Assembly: GCA_018372555.1 (NCBI GenBank)
Contig: JAHAIU010000038.1
Coordinates: 1-19,033 of the forward strand
Source of the DNA: Clostridium sp.
GTDB taxonomy: Bacteria; Bacillota; Clostridia; Clostridiales; Clostridiaceae
Direction of reading: 5' to 3'
DNA length: 19,033 nt
Part shown: positions 1 through 8,400 of the stretch, in pieces
Layout: each line of letters opens with the position of its first letter
Numbering within the stretch: the first letter of the stretch is position 1
Made by a program: the position numbers and the translations under genes
The notes under the pieces: generated by a model
Database searches by the model: none
Told to the model about the DNA's origin: nothing
What the model saw: only the letters and a program-made list of their open reading frames with translations

Positions 1-1967
1 GATTTAAGGTCATTTATTATATCACGAAGTTCTGCTGCTCTTTCAAATTGTAAATTCTTAGCTGCATCCATCATTTCATCAGTATATTTCTTAATTAATT
101 TTTTCTTATCTTTTGCTGATATCTTAGAATCAGGTGATTTTGCAGTATATTCACTTATTTCTTCTGCAACCTTAGTAGCCTCAATTACTTCTCTTACTTC
201 TTTAATTATTGTTTGAGGTGTTATTCCATTATCTTCATTATACTTAATCTGAATTTCTCTTCTTCTTTCAGTTTCCTTAATAGCTTTATCCATAGACTTA
301 GTAATATTATCTGCATACATTATTACTCTACTTTCTGAATTTCTAGCTGCTCTACCTATAGTTTGTATTAATGAAGTTTCAGAACGTAAGAATCCTTCCT
401 TATCTGCATCTAATATTGCAACTAATGCAACTTCTGGTATATCTAGTCCTTCCCTAAGTAAGTTAATACCAACTAATACATCATATTCACCAAGTCTTAA
501 ATCTCTTATAGTCTTCATTCTTTCAATAGTATCTATATCTGAATGCATATAAGTTGTTTTTATCCCTAAGTCTTTAAGATACTTAGTTAAATCTTCTGCC
601 ATCCTCTTAGTTAATGTAGTAATTAATGTTCTAAATCCCCTTGCTGTATTCTTTTGAATTTCTGCATATAAATCATCAATTTGACCTTTAACTGGCCTAA
701 TTTCTATAACTGGGTCTAATAGTCCTGTTGGTCTTATTACTTGTTCTGCAATATTAGTTGAATTATCCAACTCATATTGGCTTGGAGTGGCACTTACAAA
801 TACAACTTGATTTATCTTCTCCTCAAACTCAGAAAACTTTAATGGCCTATTATCATAAGCACAAGGTAATCTAAAGCCATAATCTACTAAAGTATTTTTT
901 CTTGATCTATCTCCAGCATACATCGCTCTACATTGTGGCAGAGTAACATGACTTTCATCTATAAACATTAAGAAGTCATCTGGGAAATAATCTATTAGCG
1001 TTTGTGGTGGTGTTCCTGGTGCTCTTCCATCTAATATTCTTGAGTAGTTTTCTATACCACTACAATATCCCATTTCTCTAATCATCTCTATATCAAAATT
1101 AGTTCTTTGTCTTAACCTTTGAGCCTCTAATAATTTTTCTTGACTATTAAGTTCTTTAAGCCTATCTTCAAGCTCATCTTCAATTTGACCTATAGCTTTT
1201 TCTAAAACTTCATAAGATGTAGCAAAGTGGGAAGCAGGCGAAATAGCCACATGCGTTCTTTCTCCTAGAATATTTCCTGTTAAAACATCAAATTCTCTTA
1301 TTCTTTCTATTTCATCTCCAAAAAATTCTACTCTAATTCCTTTGTTAGAATATGATGCTGGTATAATATCTAAAGAATCACCTCTAACTCTAAAGCTTCC
1401 TCTAGCAAAATCTATATCATTTCTCTCATATTGAATTTCTATTAACTTCTTTATTATTTCATCTCTATCTTTTATCATTCCAGGTCTTAAAGAAATAGTA
1501 AGCTTCTTATACTCTTCTGGATTACCTAGACCATATATACAAGATACTGATGCTACAATTATTACATCTCTTCTTTCAAGCAAAGCTGATGTAGCGGAAT
1601 GCCTTAATTTATCTATTTCATCATTAATTGCTGCATCTTTTTCTATAAAAGTATCAGTTTGAGGTACATATGCTTCTGGTTGATAGTAATCATAATATGA
1701 AACAAAATATTCAACTATATTATTAGGGAAAAACTCTTTAAATTCAGAGCAAAGCTGAGCTGCCAATGTTTTATTATGTGCCAATATTAAAGTTGGCTTT
1801 TGAACCCTTTCTATAATATTAGCCATGGTATAAGTTTTTCCTGATCCAGTTACTCCCAAAAGAGTTTGCCCTCTCTCTCCATTTTCAATAGAATTTACTA
1901 AACTATCTATTGCCTGTGGTTGATCTCCTGTTGGTTTAAACTTTGATACTATTTTAAATTCAGGCAT
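1..1967 (-). CDS. uvrB: Excinuclease ABC subunit B, 3' end cut by window
   Basis: UvrB is the damage-verification helicase-like subunit of UvrABC nucleotide excision repair. It is loaded onto DNA by UvrA and recruits UvrC for incision. The start ATG at 1967 follows an AGGAGGG site and gives MPEFKIVSKFKPTGDQPQAI. Visible motifs are Walker A (GVTGSGKT, near residue 40), the beta-hairpin region (YYDYYQPEAYVPQTDTFIEK), the DEAD-like box IDESHVTLPQ, the helicase motif VSATPS, motif VI (QTIGRAARN) and a C-terminal UVR domain (AAKNLQFERAAELRD) that contacts UvrC. About 655 codons are present. Family members are about 655-665 residues, so only the last few residues and the stop lie outside the window. 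In related bacteria uvrA follows immediately. The gene has its own extended -10 promoter after the terminator of the upstream PDZ gene. The frame is intact and identification is secure. Confidence 0.98.
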   Translation of the reverse strand, partial: MPEFKIVSKFKPTGDQPQAIDSLVNSIENGERGQTLLGVTGSGKTYTMANIIERVQKPTLILAHNKTLAAQLCSEFKEFFPNNIVEYFVSYYDYYQPEAYVPQTDTFIEKDAAINDEIDKLRHSATSALLERRDVIIVASVSCIYGLGNPEEYKKLTISLRPGMIKDRDEIIKKLIEIQYERNDIDFARGSFRVRGDSLDIIPASYSNKGIRVEFFGDEIERIREFDVLTGNILGERTHVAISPASHFATSYEVLEKAIGQIEDELEDRLKELNSQEKLLEAQRLRQRTNFDIEMIREMGYCSGIENYSRILDGRAPGTPPQTLIDYFPDDFLMFIDESHVTLPQCRAMYAGDRSRKNTLVDYGFRLPCAYDNRPLKFSEFEEKINQVVFVSATPSQYELDNSTNIAEQVIRPTGLLDPVIEIRPVKGQIDDLYAEIQKNTARGFRTLITTLTKRMAEDLTKYLKDLGIKTTYMHSDIDTIERMKTIRDLRLGEYDVLVGINLLREGLDIPEVALVAILDADKEGFLRSETSLIQTIGRAARNSESRVIMYADNITKSMDKAIKETERRREIQIKYNEDNGITPQTIIKEVREVIEATKVAEEISEYTAKSPDSKISAKDKKKLIKKYTDEMMDAAKNLQFERAAELRDIINDLK

Positions 1968-2036
1968 CTTATCCCTCCTTCTCTACCTATATTTTTATTC
2001 TAGACCTTTTTTCTAAACCTATAACTTATGATGAAA

Positions 2037-2045
2037 ATTATATCA
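2037..2045 (-). promoter_or_regulatory. Extended -10 promoter of uvrB
   Basis: On the minus strand, TGATATAAT is a perfect extended -10 element (TGnTATAAT), about 70 bases before the uvrB start codon. The -35 position falls on TGTACT at the end of the preceding terminator stem, a poor match that the extended -10 could compensate for. Promoter and terminator are therefore interlocked. Confidence 0.55.
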
Positions 2046-2052
2046 AATTGGT

Positions 2053-2089
2053 AAAAAAAAGTACAGAAAGTAAGTTCCCCTTCTGCACT
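2053..2089 (-). terminator. Rho-independent terminator after the PDZ membrane protein gene
   Basis: On the minus strand, AGTGCAGAA and TTCTGTACT form a 9-bp stem with one G-T wobble and a 12-base loop, followed directly by eight T residues. It lies about 70 bases after the stop codon of the PDZ protein gene and should end the ftsEX-ctp-PDZ transcript before uvrB. Confidence 0.85.
2066..2077. promoter_or_regulatory. Candidate LexA (SOS) operator upstream of uvrB
   Basis: The plus strand reads GAAAGTAAGTTC, and the minus strand GAACTTACTTTC. The clostridial LexA consensus as I know it is GAAC-N4-GTTY, and this matches 7 of 8 positions. It lies just upstream of the -35 position of uvrB, where a repressor could act, and uvrB is a standard SOS gene. 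The site also occupies the loop and inner stem of the terminator hairpin, so the match could be chance in a short AT-rich spacer. Confidence 0.35.
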
Positions 2090-2158
2090 AAATGTCTTAA
2101 ATATTTTTAAAACTAAATTCATTCAATAAAATGTAAAAACCTTATTACAACTTATATA

Positions 2159-3427
2159 CTACCTTTTTCTTTTCATTTCTTCTAAGACTTTTTTAAAGTC
2201 ATCATTTTCTACACTTAAAGCATTTTTCACATCAACCATTCTAGGAACTATAAGCATTCCTAGCTTTTTATCTATTGGCCTAACTCTTAAATCGACTATT
2301 TCCCCGGAAATTTTCTTAATTTTAAAAGTAATTTCGTGAAAACTTTCTCTAACAGCTGTGAATATTTCAACTTCTGACATAGCTTTACTTTTATTGACTT
2401 CAATAATCTTGTCGCCTCTTCTTATTCCTGATGCGAATGCTGGTGAATTAGGAGCAACTTCAAGTACAGATACTCCTTCATCATCAGTTACATATAAGTA
2501 TTCACCATTATTTTCACTTTTATTCTGTATTTTAATCATCAACTCATGACCTAAGGGTGCAAATACAACTACGACAATTTGTCCAATTATTCCAAACTGA
2601 GCAACTTGTGCTATTGCCGTTAATAAAACACCATAAATTAAGATTCCAATACCAGAATATAATGGCTTTTTATTTTTCCCCTTAGTAAAAGATACAGAAT
2701 TATAACTTACAACTCCATACAATGGTATACTTGCAATCACTGCAGTGCTTAACATTAGTAATGTATCAGCTCTATTTATTAAAGGCCACCAATCAGGTGT
2801 TGAAATAGAAGATGTCATAGCGCTAGATACATTGCTAGATATTGTAATAAAAATTGCTACTGGCAAAGCCCAATATCTACTATAGGCAAAGCCCCCTATT
2901 ATCTTATTATCCTTATTTGAAAATACAGGTATAGCACCTCTACCTCCATCTATAATAACAAGAATACCTTCTACCACATGCATTAATCCAACAAATGTCA
3001 TAAGTGAAAGTATATTAACATTTATAAGTGATTCAGTATTAGTTGCCCCTGCTACTATGCCTGAAATAATTCCTAAAGCACCAAGAGCAGCCCCTGAATA
3101 AGAAAAGCAAATAAATCTTTTCTTAACAAAAAGAAGTAAAATAGAAATCATAAACATTATTACTATTCCTGAATTTTCATTAAATACTATTCCTAAAGTA
3201 CTTAACATTAGGCTAATTATAACACCGCCCATAATCCCTAAAAATATCTGTGATAATGTTAACTCTAAAGGGGAGTTAATATTCTCCCCAATAGTCATTT
3301 TTTGAATTATTGCTATTCTTTTGTTTTTCAAATAAAACATTACACCCAAAACTATTAACATAATTATATGCATTGGCTCTACTATTGCATATGCTACAGT
3401 TCTTAATGTGTATAGTATTAAGTCCAT
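2159..3427 (-). CDS. Polytopic membrane protein with C-terminal PDZ domain, MinJ-position homolog
   Basis: This 422-residue protein has about eight hydrophobic segments (roughly residues 10-33, 58-82, 87-101, 113-127, 138-160, 185-200, 222-242 and 258-297). A cytoplasmic or juxtamembrane PDZ domain follows at about 310-385, with a core like GVSVLEVAPNSPAFASGIRRG and GDKIIEVN. Start ATG 3427 lies 11 bases after the ctp stop, so the two are co-transcribed. In Bacillus subtilis the gene between ctpB and uvrB is minJ, which encodes a multi-pass PDZ protein of similar size and layout that bridges DivIVA and MinD at division sites. Position and architecture therefore suggest a MinJ-type polarity or division scaffold. 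Residue-level homology cannot be judged from sequence reading alone, and many clostridia position the septum with MinE, so the actual role is inference. Confidence 0.8.
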   Translation of the reverse strand: MDLILYTLRTVAYAIVEPMHIIMLIVLGVMFYLKNKRIAIIQKMTIGENINSPLELTLSQIFLGIMGGVIISLMLSTLGIVFNENSGIVIMFMISILLLFVKKRFICFSYSGAALGALGIISGIVAGATNTESLINVNILSLMTFVGLMHVVEGILVIIDGGRGAIPVFSNKDNKIIGGFAYSRYWALPVAIFITISSNVSSAMTSSISTPDWWPLINRADTLLMLSTAVIASIPLYGVVSYNSVSFTKGKNKKPLYSGIGILIYGVLLTAIAQVAQFGIIGQIVVVVFAPLGHELMIKIQNKSENNGEYLYVTDDEGVSVLEVAPNSPAFASGIRRGDKIIEVNKSKAMSEVEIFTAVRESFHEITFKIKKISGEIVDLRVRPIDKKLGMLIVPRMVDVKNALSVENDDFKKVLEEMKRKR

Positions 3428-3438
3428 CTATGAGCCTC

Positions 3439-4692
3439 CTACTTTAACTTTTCCTTAATAACTTCTATACTCTTTATTAATTGAGTATCTAAACTCTTAT
3501 CATATTCCTTATTTAATGTTTCTTCTGGAATAGTTACTTCTATATCTGGTGTAATACCTATTTTGTGTATATTTTCTCCATTAGGAGTGTAATACTTAGA
3601 AGTTGTAACTTTTAATCCACCTTTATCATCTTTTAAGTTGATTAATTGTTGTACAACGCCTTTACCGAAACTCTTAGTTCCAATTATTGTTGCAAGCTCA
3701 TAATCTCTTAAAGCTCCTGTAAGAACTTCAGAGGCTGAAGCACTACCTCCATCAATTAATACTACAAGTGGTAATCCTTGAGCATCACCACCTACTGACT
3801 TATACTCTTGCTTTTTATCATACTTATCTATTGTATAAGTTACAACATTGCCCTTAGGTACAAACTCTGATGCAATACCAATAGCTTCTGATAAAGAACC
3901 ACCTGGATTTCCTCTTAAATCTAAAATTAAACCCTTCATTCCTTCACCCTTAAGTTGAAGAATTTTCTCTTTAACTTGTTTAGCGCTATCTTCATCAAAG
4001 GATGATAATCTTATATATCCTACATTATCTTCAAGGATTTCTCCTTTTACAATAGTTGTCTTTATCTCCTCACGAGGAATTGTAACATCTAGAACCTCTT
4101 CACCTCTTGATATAGTTAAATCAACAGATGTCCCGGCTTCTCCTTTTATCTTAGAGACTGTATTTTCAAGTTTAGGCTCTGCCATTTCTTCCCCATTTAC
4201 CTTTAATATTACATCTCCAGATTTCAATCCAACTCTTTCAGCTGGAGAACCTTCTATCGGGGCAATAACAGTAACTTTTTCATCTTTAATACCAACTTGA
4301 ATTCCGATCCCAACAAAATGTCCTGAAATTTGTTCAACAAAAGATGAATATTCCTTCTCGTTCATAAACAGAGTGTATGGATCATTCAATGAATCAGTCA
4401 TTCCTTTTATAGCTGCTTCCAAGAGAGCATTATCATCAATTTCTCCATTATATCTTAAAAGTAAATTCTCCCTTACTTCAAACAATAAATCATATTTTTT
4501 AACATCCTTAATTTCACTTACATCTTTAGCAACTGCTTCACTTACGTTTCTTAATCCTATGCTTCCGCTAGTAAATGCACTTCCTAAATAAAAGAAGACA
4601 ATGTTAGATAATATGAACACACCTACGATTATTACTATGTTAAGGCGCTTTTTCATCACATTTTTTTCTGTTGATTTGTTATTATTTCCCAT
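3439..4692 (-). CDS. C-terminal processing peptidase, S41 family (CtpA/CtpB-like)
   Basis: A 417-residue serine protease anchored by one N-terminal transmembrane segment (about 17-39), with the bulk outside the cytoplasm. A PDZ domain spans about 125-205 (HFVGIGIQVG, GSPAERVGLKSGDVILKVNG). The S41 catalytic domain follows, with the substrate groove motif LDLRGNPGG (258-266), catalytic Ser319 in GGSASASE and Lys344 in SFGKG, 25 residues apart as in Prc and D1 protease; Gln348 is also present. In B. subtilis the CtpB ortholog, in the same position next to minJ, cleaves SpoIVFA to time sigma-K activation. A role in processing membrane or cell-envelope proteins, possibly in sporulation, is inferred here. 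Start ATG 4692 has an AAAGGAGG site. A strong hairpin separates it from ftsX upstream. Confidence 0.93.
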   Translation of the reverse strand: MGNNNKSTEKNVMKKRLNIVIIVGVFILSNIVFFYLGSAFTSGSIGLRNVSEAVAKDVSEIKDVKKYDLLFEVRENLLLRYNGEIDDNALLEAAIKGMTDSLNDPYTLFMNEKEYSSFVEQISGHFVGIGIQVGIKDEKVTVIAPIEGSPAERVGLKSGDVILKVNGEEMAEPKLENTVSKIKGEAGTSVDLTISRGEEVLDVTIPREEIKTTIVKGEILEDNVGYIRLSSFDEDSAKQVKEKILQLKGEGMKGLILDLRGNPGGSLSEAIGIASEFVPKGNVVTYTIDKYDKKQEYKSVGGDAQGLPLVVLIDGGSASASEVLTGALRDYELATIIGTKSFGKGVVQQLINLKDDKGGLKVTTSKYYTPNGENIHKIGITPDIEVTIPEETLNKEYDKSLDTQLIKSIEVIKEKLK

Positions 4693-4750
4693 CTCAACTA
4701 CCTCCTTTCATATAATCCATTAACTACAAGTAAATTCCTCTTAATAATAT

Positions 4751-4778
4751 TTTAAGTGGAGAAATTTCTCCACTTAAA
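4751..4778 (-). terminator. 28-bp perfect palindrome between ftsX and ctp; terminator or attenuator
   Basis: TTTAAGTGGAGAAA is followed immediately by its exact reverse complement. In RNA this folds to a stem of about 12 bp with a 4-base loop. On the minus strand it lies 34 bases after the ftsX stop and is followed only by a broken T-rich tract (ATATTATT), so termination may be partial. It could lower ctp expression relative to ftsEX or stabilise the upstream mRNA end. The palindrome itself is certain; its function is inferred. Confidence 0.65.
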
Positions 4779-4812
4779 GTATATAATATATTTTCTCTTT
4801 TTATTAATAACT

Positions 4813-5706
4813 TTATACATCTAAGAACTTTCTTAAAGCAACTATACTTCCTAAAGCTCCTATTGCTGTACCACCAGCTAAGAATCCCCAAATTAAAACA
4901 CTTAAAACAAAACTTGGTGGAACTAGTGATACTAAGAACATAGTAGAGACTATGTAACCAAAAATACTCTTATATAGGAAGTATAATAACAAGCTTGCTA
5001 ATAATGATCCTGCAAATCCTATAATCATACCTTCTATTATAAACGGCCATCTTATAAACCAATCTGTAGCTCCAACAAACTTCATAATTCCAACTTCTCT
5101 TCTTCTTGAATAGACAGTAATCTTAGTAGTATTAGTTATTAAGAATATTGATACTCCTATAAATACTACAAATAAAACTACTCCTGCTATTCTGACACCA
5201 TCTATAAATGAACTTATAGTATCAATCATATCTTGTTGTTGTTTAGATATATCTTCAACACCTGACATTCCTTCAACAACTTCCCCTATTTCTTCTGCAT
5301 ATATAGGATCTTCTAATTTAACTATGAAAGAACTTGGAAGTGGGTTGTTTTGCAAATCAAAACCTTGCAATAATCCTGGATTATCTTTTAGACTTTCCTT
5401 GAAGTTTAAGAAAGCTTCTTCTTTTGATTCATAAACAACTTCCTTAACTCCTGATTGTTCTTCTAACTTTAGTTGTATTTCTCTTTGATCTATTAATTTA
5501 ATATCGTCATCTAAATTAACTTTAACCTCTACTTTAGACGCTACATCTTCTATAGCCTTATTAAAATTAAGACCTATAAGCATAAATGTACCGAATATAA
5601 AGAATGTTATTAGTACAGTTATCATAGCTGCAATACTTAATGTTCTATTTCTTTTAAGACTTTTAAATGCATCTACAAAAAAGTACTTTAATGTATTAAT
5701 TTTCAT
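4813..5706 (-). CDS. ftsX: Cell division protein FtsX
   Basis: FtsX is the membrane partner of FtsE. The FtsEX complex transmits ATP-driven conformational changes to extracellular peptidoglycan hydrolases during division or elongation. The 297-residue protein has the family layout: an N-terminal transmembrane helix at about 22-46, an extracellular domain at about 50-170 (containing VNLDDDIKLID and the EEIGEVVEGMSGVEDI region), then three transmembrane helices at about 174-192, 222-245 and 262-285. The cytoplasmic YSRRREVGIMKFVGATDWFI loop (about 198-218) is the conserved FtsX/MacB signature that contacts FtsE. The start lies inside the end of ftsE (11-base overlap), with a GGGGGA site upstream, so the two are translationally coupled. 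Length and domains are complete. Confidence 0.97.
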   Translation of the reverse strand: MKINTLKYFFVDAFKSLKRNRTLSIAAMITVLITFFIFGTFMLIGLNFNKAIEDVASKVEVKVNLDDDIKLIDQREIQLKLEEQSGVKEVVYESKEEAFLNFKESLKDNPGLLQGFDLQNNPLPSSFIVKLEDPIYAEEIGEVVEGMSGVEDISKQQQDMIDTISSFIDGVRIAGVVLFVVFIGVSIFLITNTTKITVYSRRREVGIMKFVGATDWFIRWPFIIEGMIIGFAGSLLASLLLYFLYKSIFGYIVSTMFLVSLVPPSFVLSVLIWGFLAGGTAIGALGSIVALRKFLDV

Positions 5707-6382
5707 CTTCGTACATCCCCCTTGCTGTATCTCTTGCTATAGATCCTTTTTCAATAGCAATAACTCTCTTTTTCATGTTATTAACTATGTCTTTAGCATG
5801 TGTAGCCATTAATATAGTAGTTCCTGCTCTATTAATATCCTCTAAAAGCTCCATTATTTCATTAGCAGTTTCAGGGTCTAAGTTACCTGTTGGCTCATCA
5901 CAAATTAATACTGATGGGTTGTTCACAATAGCCCTAGCTAAAGCAACTCTTTGTTGTTCTCCACCTGATAATTCATTTGGGAACATTTTATACTTATGTG
6001 AAAGTCCAACTAGAGATAGTACCATAGGAACTCTCTTCCTAATCTCCTTAGGCTGAGCCTCTACAACTCTCATAGCAAAAGCAACATTTTCATAAACGTT
6101 TAAAGTAGGAATAAGCCTAAAATCTTGGAAAACCATACCTATCTTTCTTCTATAATAAGGTATTTGCTTTCTCGTTACAGTGTTTAACTTTTTACCTGCA
6201 ACTACAATTTCCCCAACTGTAGGTTCAGTCTCCTTAATTAACATTTTTATAAAAGTTGATTTCCCTGCACCAGAAGGTCCAACTAAGAATACAAACTCCC
6301 CAGATTCTATAGAAATATTTACTTCAGATAAAGCTTTAACATTATTATCATATAGCTTAGATACGTTTTTAAATTCTATCAT
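5696..6382 (-). CDS. ftsE: Cell division ATP-binding protein FtsE
   Basis: Cytoplasmic ABC-type ATPase of the FtsEX complex, 228 residues, the normal family length. It has Walker A GPSGAGKST at 35-43, Q-loop VFQDFRLIP near 84-92, the signature LSGGEQQRVALARA at 138-151, Walker B VLICDEPTGNLDP at 158-170 and the H-loop ATHAKDIV near 194. It is the first gene of the ftsE-ftsX-ctp-PDZ block. ATG 6382 is preceded by a GAGGTG site at good spacing, with an extended -10 promoter 55 bases upstream. In B. subtilis FtsEX activates the DL-endopeptidase CwlO; no hydrolase gene is visible here, so the target must be encoded elsewhere. Confidence 0.98.
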   Translation of the reverse strand: MIEFKNVSKLYDNNVKALSEVNISIESGEFVFLVGPSGAGKSTFIKMLIKETEPTVGEIVVAGKKLNTVTRKQIPYYRRKIGMVFQDFRLIPTLNVYENVAFAMRVVEAQPKEIRKRVPMVLSLVGLSHKYKMFPNELSGGEQQRVALARAIVNNPSVLICDEPTGNLDPETANEIMELLEDINRAGTTILMATHAKDIVNNMKKRVIAIEKGSIARDTARGMYEDEN

Positions 6383-6436
6383 CCTCTAACACCTCACACA
6401 TAAGCGTATTTTAAAAGCTATTAAACCTATAGCGTT

Positions 6437-6445
6437 ATTATAGCA
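6437..6445 (-). promoter_or_regulatory. Extended -10 promoter of the ftsE operon
   Basis: The minus strand carries TGCTATAAT, a perfect TGnTATAAT element, 55 bases before the ftsE ATG. The -35 position is T-rich (TTTTTC) and poor. A short direct repeat GCTATA recurs 11 bases downstream, overlapping the expected transcription start. Confidence 0.6.
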
Positions 6446-6534
6446 TAACAAAGCTTAAGGAAAAACTTTTTTTCTACTTTTATTCCAAATATAATCTATA
6501 TTTTTCAGTAATTTAATAAAATCTTATTTAAATC

Positions 6535-7371
6535 TTAATAATCTTTAAATCCTTCCCCTAAGGCTTCCGTTGATTCACTTACAGTTAAAAATGCTTCTGG
6601 ATTATTATGCTTTATAAACTGCTTTAATGTAATAAACTGTTTAGAAGATAATACTGTATAAATAACTGTCATATCCTCCTTTGTATATCCACCTTTACCA
6701 GTTAAAATAGTACATCCCCTATCAATATCATTATTTATGAAGTCTACAACTAACCTTTCTTTATTTGTAATTATAAAAACCTGTTTAACAGGATTTATAC
6801 CTGCAATAAATTTATCTACTAAATTTCCAATTAATATAGCACTCAAAAGTCCGAAAAGTCCTTTTTCGACACCAAAGGAATAAATAGCTAATAAAGTTAC
6901 CGTACAATCTGCTAATAATAATCCTTGACCTATTGGTAAGTGAAAATATTTATTAATAATTTTTGCAACTATACTAGTTCCCCCAGTAGATGCATCCTGA
7001 TAAAAAGTTATTGCTGTTCCAAAAGCTAATACTGCTGACCCAAATATACATGCTAATACCATATTGTCAGTTATAGCTCTTGGATTAAAAAAGTTTTCAA
7101 AAATCCACATTATTACGGACATCATTACTGTGGCATAAATACTCTTTGTTCCAAAAGATCCTCCTATTAAGAAGAAGGCTAGTGCAAATAATAAAATATT
7201 AAATATAAAAACTAATATACTTGGATTAATATTAACTAATTGATTAATAGCTAAAGCTAATCCTGATACTCCACCTGCTGCTATATCTAATGGGAAGAAA
7301 AAATATTCTAACCCAAAAGCAACTATCGCTACACCTACAGTAGCTAAAAAATATTCTTTTAATTTTTGCAT
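6535..7371 (-). CDS. YitT family membrane protein, second of a tandem pair
   Basis: A 278-residue integral membrane protein of the YitT family: a DUF161 membrane region with about five or six helices and a C-terminal cytoplasmic DUF2179 domain (about 220-270, including GCTILTGKGGYTKEDMTVIYTV). The GGVSGLALAINQ and DASTGGTSIVAKIINKYFHLPIG motifs are the two glycine-rich signatures of the family. I chose ATG 7371 (MQKLKEYF), which has TAAGGAGA upstream and aligns with the start of the neighbouring paralog. The frame is open further, to 7488, but that would overlap the upstream gene by 74 bases. It is co-transcribed with the paralog (43-base gap). No biochemical activity is established for the family to my knowledge. 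No strong hairpin follows the gene. Confidence 0.9.
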   Translation of the reverse strand: MQKLKEYFLATVGVAIVAFGLEYFFFPLDIAAGGVSGLALAINQLVNINPSILVFIFNILLFALAFFLIGGSFGTKSIYATVMMSVIMWIFENFFNPRAITDNMVLACIFGSAVLAFGTAITFYQDASTGGTSIVAKIINKYFHLPIGQGLLLADCTVTLLAIYSFGVEKGLFGLLSAILIGNLVDKFIAGINPVKQVFIITNKERLVVDFINNDIDRGCTILTGKGGYTKEDMTVIYTVLSSKQFITLKQFIKHNNPEAFLTVSESTEALGEGFKDY

Positions 7372-7414
7372 ATGTGTATTAATCTCCTTATACTTAAATT
7401 GTCTCATCAAAAGA

Positions 7415-8260
7415 TTATTGTATATTTTTAAATCCCTCTCCCATAACTTCATGTACTTCTCCAACTGTAATAAATGCATTTGGATCAACTTTACTAATAT
7501 GTTGTTTAAGTTTTATAAATTCATTTCTACCTAAAACTGCATACAGTACGAAAGTATCTTTTCCAGTGAATCCTCCAACACCCTTTAAAAAAGTACATCC
7601 TCTCTCCAATTCTTCCATTATAAATTTTCCGATTTCATCATTTTTCTTACTTATTATAGTTACTTCCTTACAAACATGGAATCCCTCTATAACTTTATCA
7701 ATGGCAATTCCATTAATTATCACTGAAAGTAGTCCATATAATCCTATATTTATACCAAAAGTAATTGCCCCTAATAAGGTTACTATAAAATCAACTGCTA
7801 ATAAAGACTTTCCTATATCTATATGAAAAAATTTATTTAATATCTTTGCTATAGTATCAGTACCACCTGTAGATGCATTTGCATTAAATACTATAGCCAT
7901 ACCTATCGCTGTAATTAAAGTACCAAATATAGAAGCTAACATTAAATCATTAGTTACTGCCTTTGGTTCTAAAAAATTCTCAATAAAAGTCATCATTCCT
8001 GCTAAACTAAAACTTGATACAATTGTTTTAACTCCAAAATTTTTTCCAAGAAAAATAAATCCTATTACAAATAAGAATAAATCCATTATAAAAACCAAAG
8101 GTCCAGTAGAAATTACTGGTATATAATGATTAATTACAATAGCTAAACCTGTTAATCCCCCTGCTGCTATATTGTTAGGTATGAAAAAATATTCAAGTGA
8201 TAATGCCACTAAAAAAACACCGACAAATATAAATAAATAATCTTTTAAACTTTCTTTCAT
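7415..8260 (-). CDS. YitT family membrane protein, first of a tandem pair
   Basis: A 281-residue paralog of the following gene. Helices lie at about 8-30, 46-68, 76-92, 105-125 and 148-178, with family motifs AAGGLTGLAIVINHYI and NASTGGTDTIAKILNKFFHIDIG, and a C-terminal DUF2179-like domain (GCTFLKGVGGFTGKDTFVLYAVLG) at about 220-272. The two copies agree in domain order, length and even their C-terminal ends (GEGFKNIQ against GEGFKDY), which points to tandem duplication. ATG 8260 follows AAAGGAGA. A sigma-A promoter lies about 100 bases upstream. The function is unknown; the family is often described as transporters of unknown substrate, but nothing here identifies a substrate. Confidence 0.92.
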   Translation of the reverse strand: MKESLKDYLFIFVGVFLVALSLEYFFIPNNIAAGGLTGLAIVINHYIPVISTGPLVFIMDLFLFVIGFIFLGKNFGVKTIVSSFSLAGMMTFIENFLEPKAVTNDLMLASIFGTLITAIGMAIVFNANASTGGTDTIAKILNKFFHIDIGKSLLAVDFIVTLLGAITFGINIGLYGLLSVIINGIAIDKVIEGFHVCKEVTIISKKNDEIGKFIMEELERGCTFLKGVGGFTGKDTFVLYAVLGRNEFIKLKQHISKVDPNAFITVGEVHEVMGEGFKNIQ

Positions 8261-8356
8261 ACAAATCTCCTTTCATAGAGAATCCTTATTATTTTCCCTA
8301 AGTTGTAATTTTCTATCCATTTATTATTTAATGCTTTACCCATCCTATCTGTAAAT

Positions 8357-8385
8357 ATTATATTATTTTTTTAACTAAATGTAAT
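8357..8385 (-). promoter_or_regulatory. Sigma-A type promoter of the yitT pair
   Basis: The minus strand reads ATTACA, 17 bases, TATAAT. The -10 is perfect and the -35 is moderate (a 16-base spacing from TTACAT is an alternative). The spacer includes a run of seven A residues. It lies about 100 bases before the first yitT gene, leaving a 5' leader in which I see no strong hairpin. Confidence 0.55.
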
Positions 8386-8400
8386 CACTTTTATTTGTAA

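Noticed and set aside
7372..7488. Upstream extension of the second YitT-family gene (MIQMHLLQLEKYMKL...)
   Set aside because: It overlaps the preceding gene and lacks a ribosome site. ATG 7371 has a good TAAGGAGA site and matches the start of the paralog.
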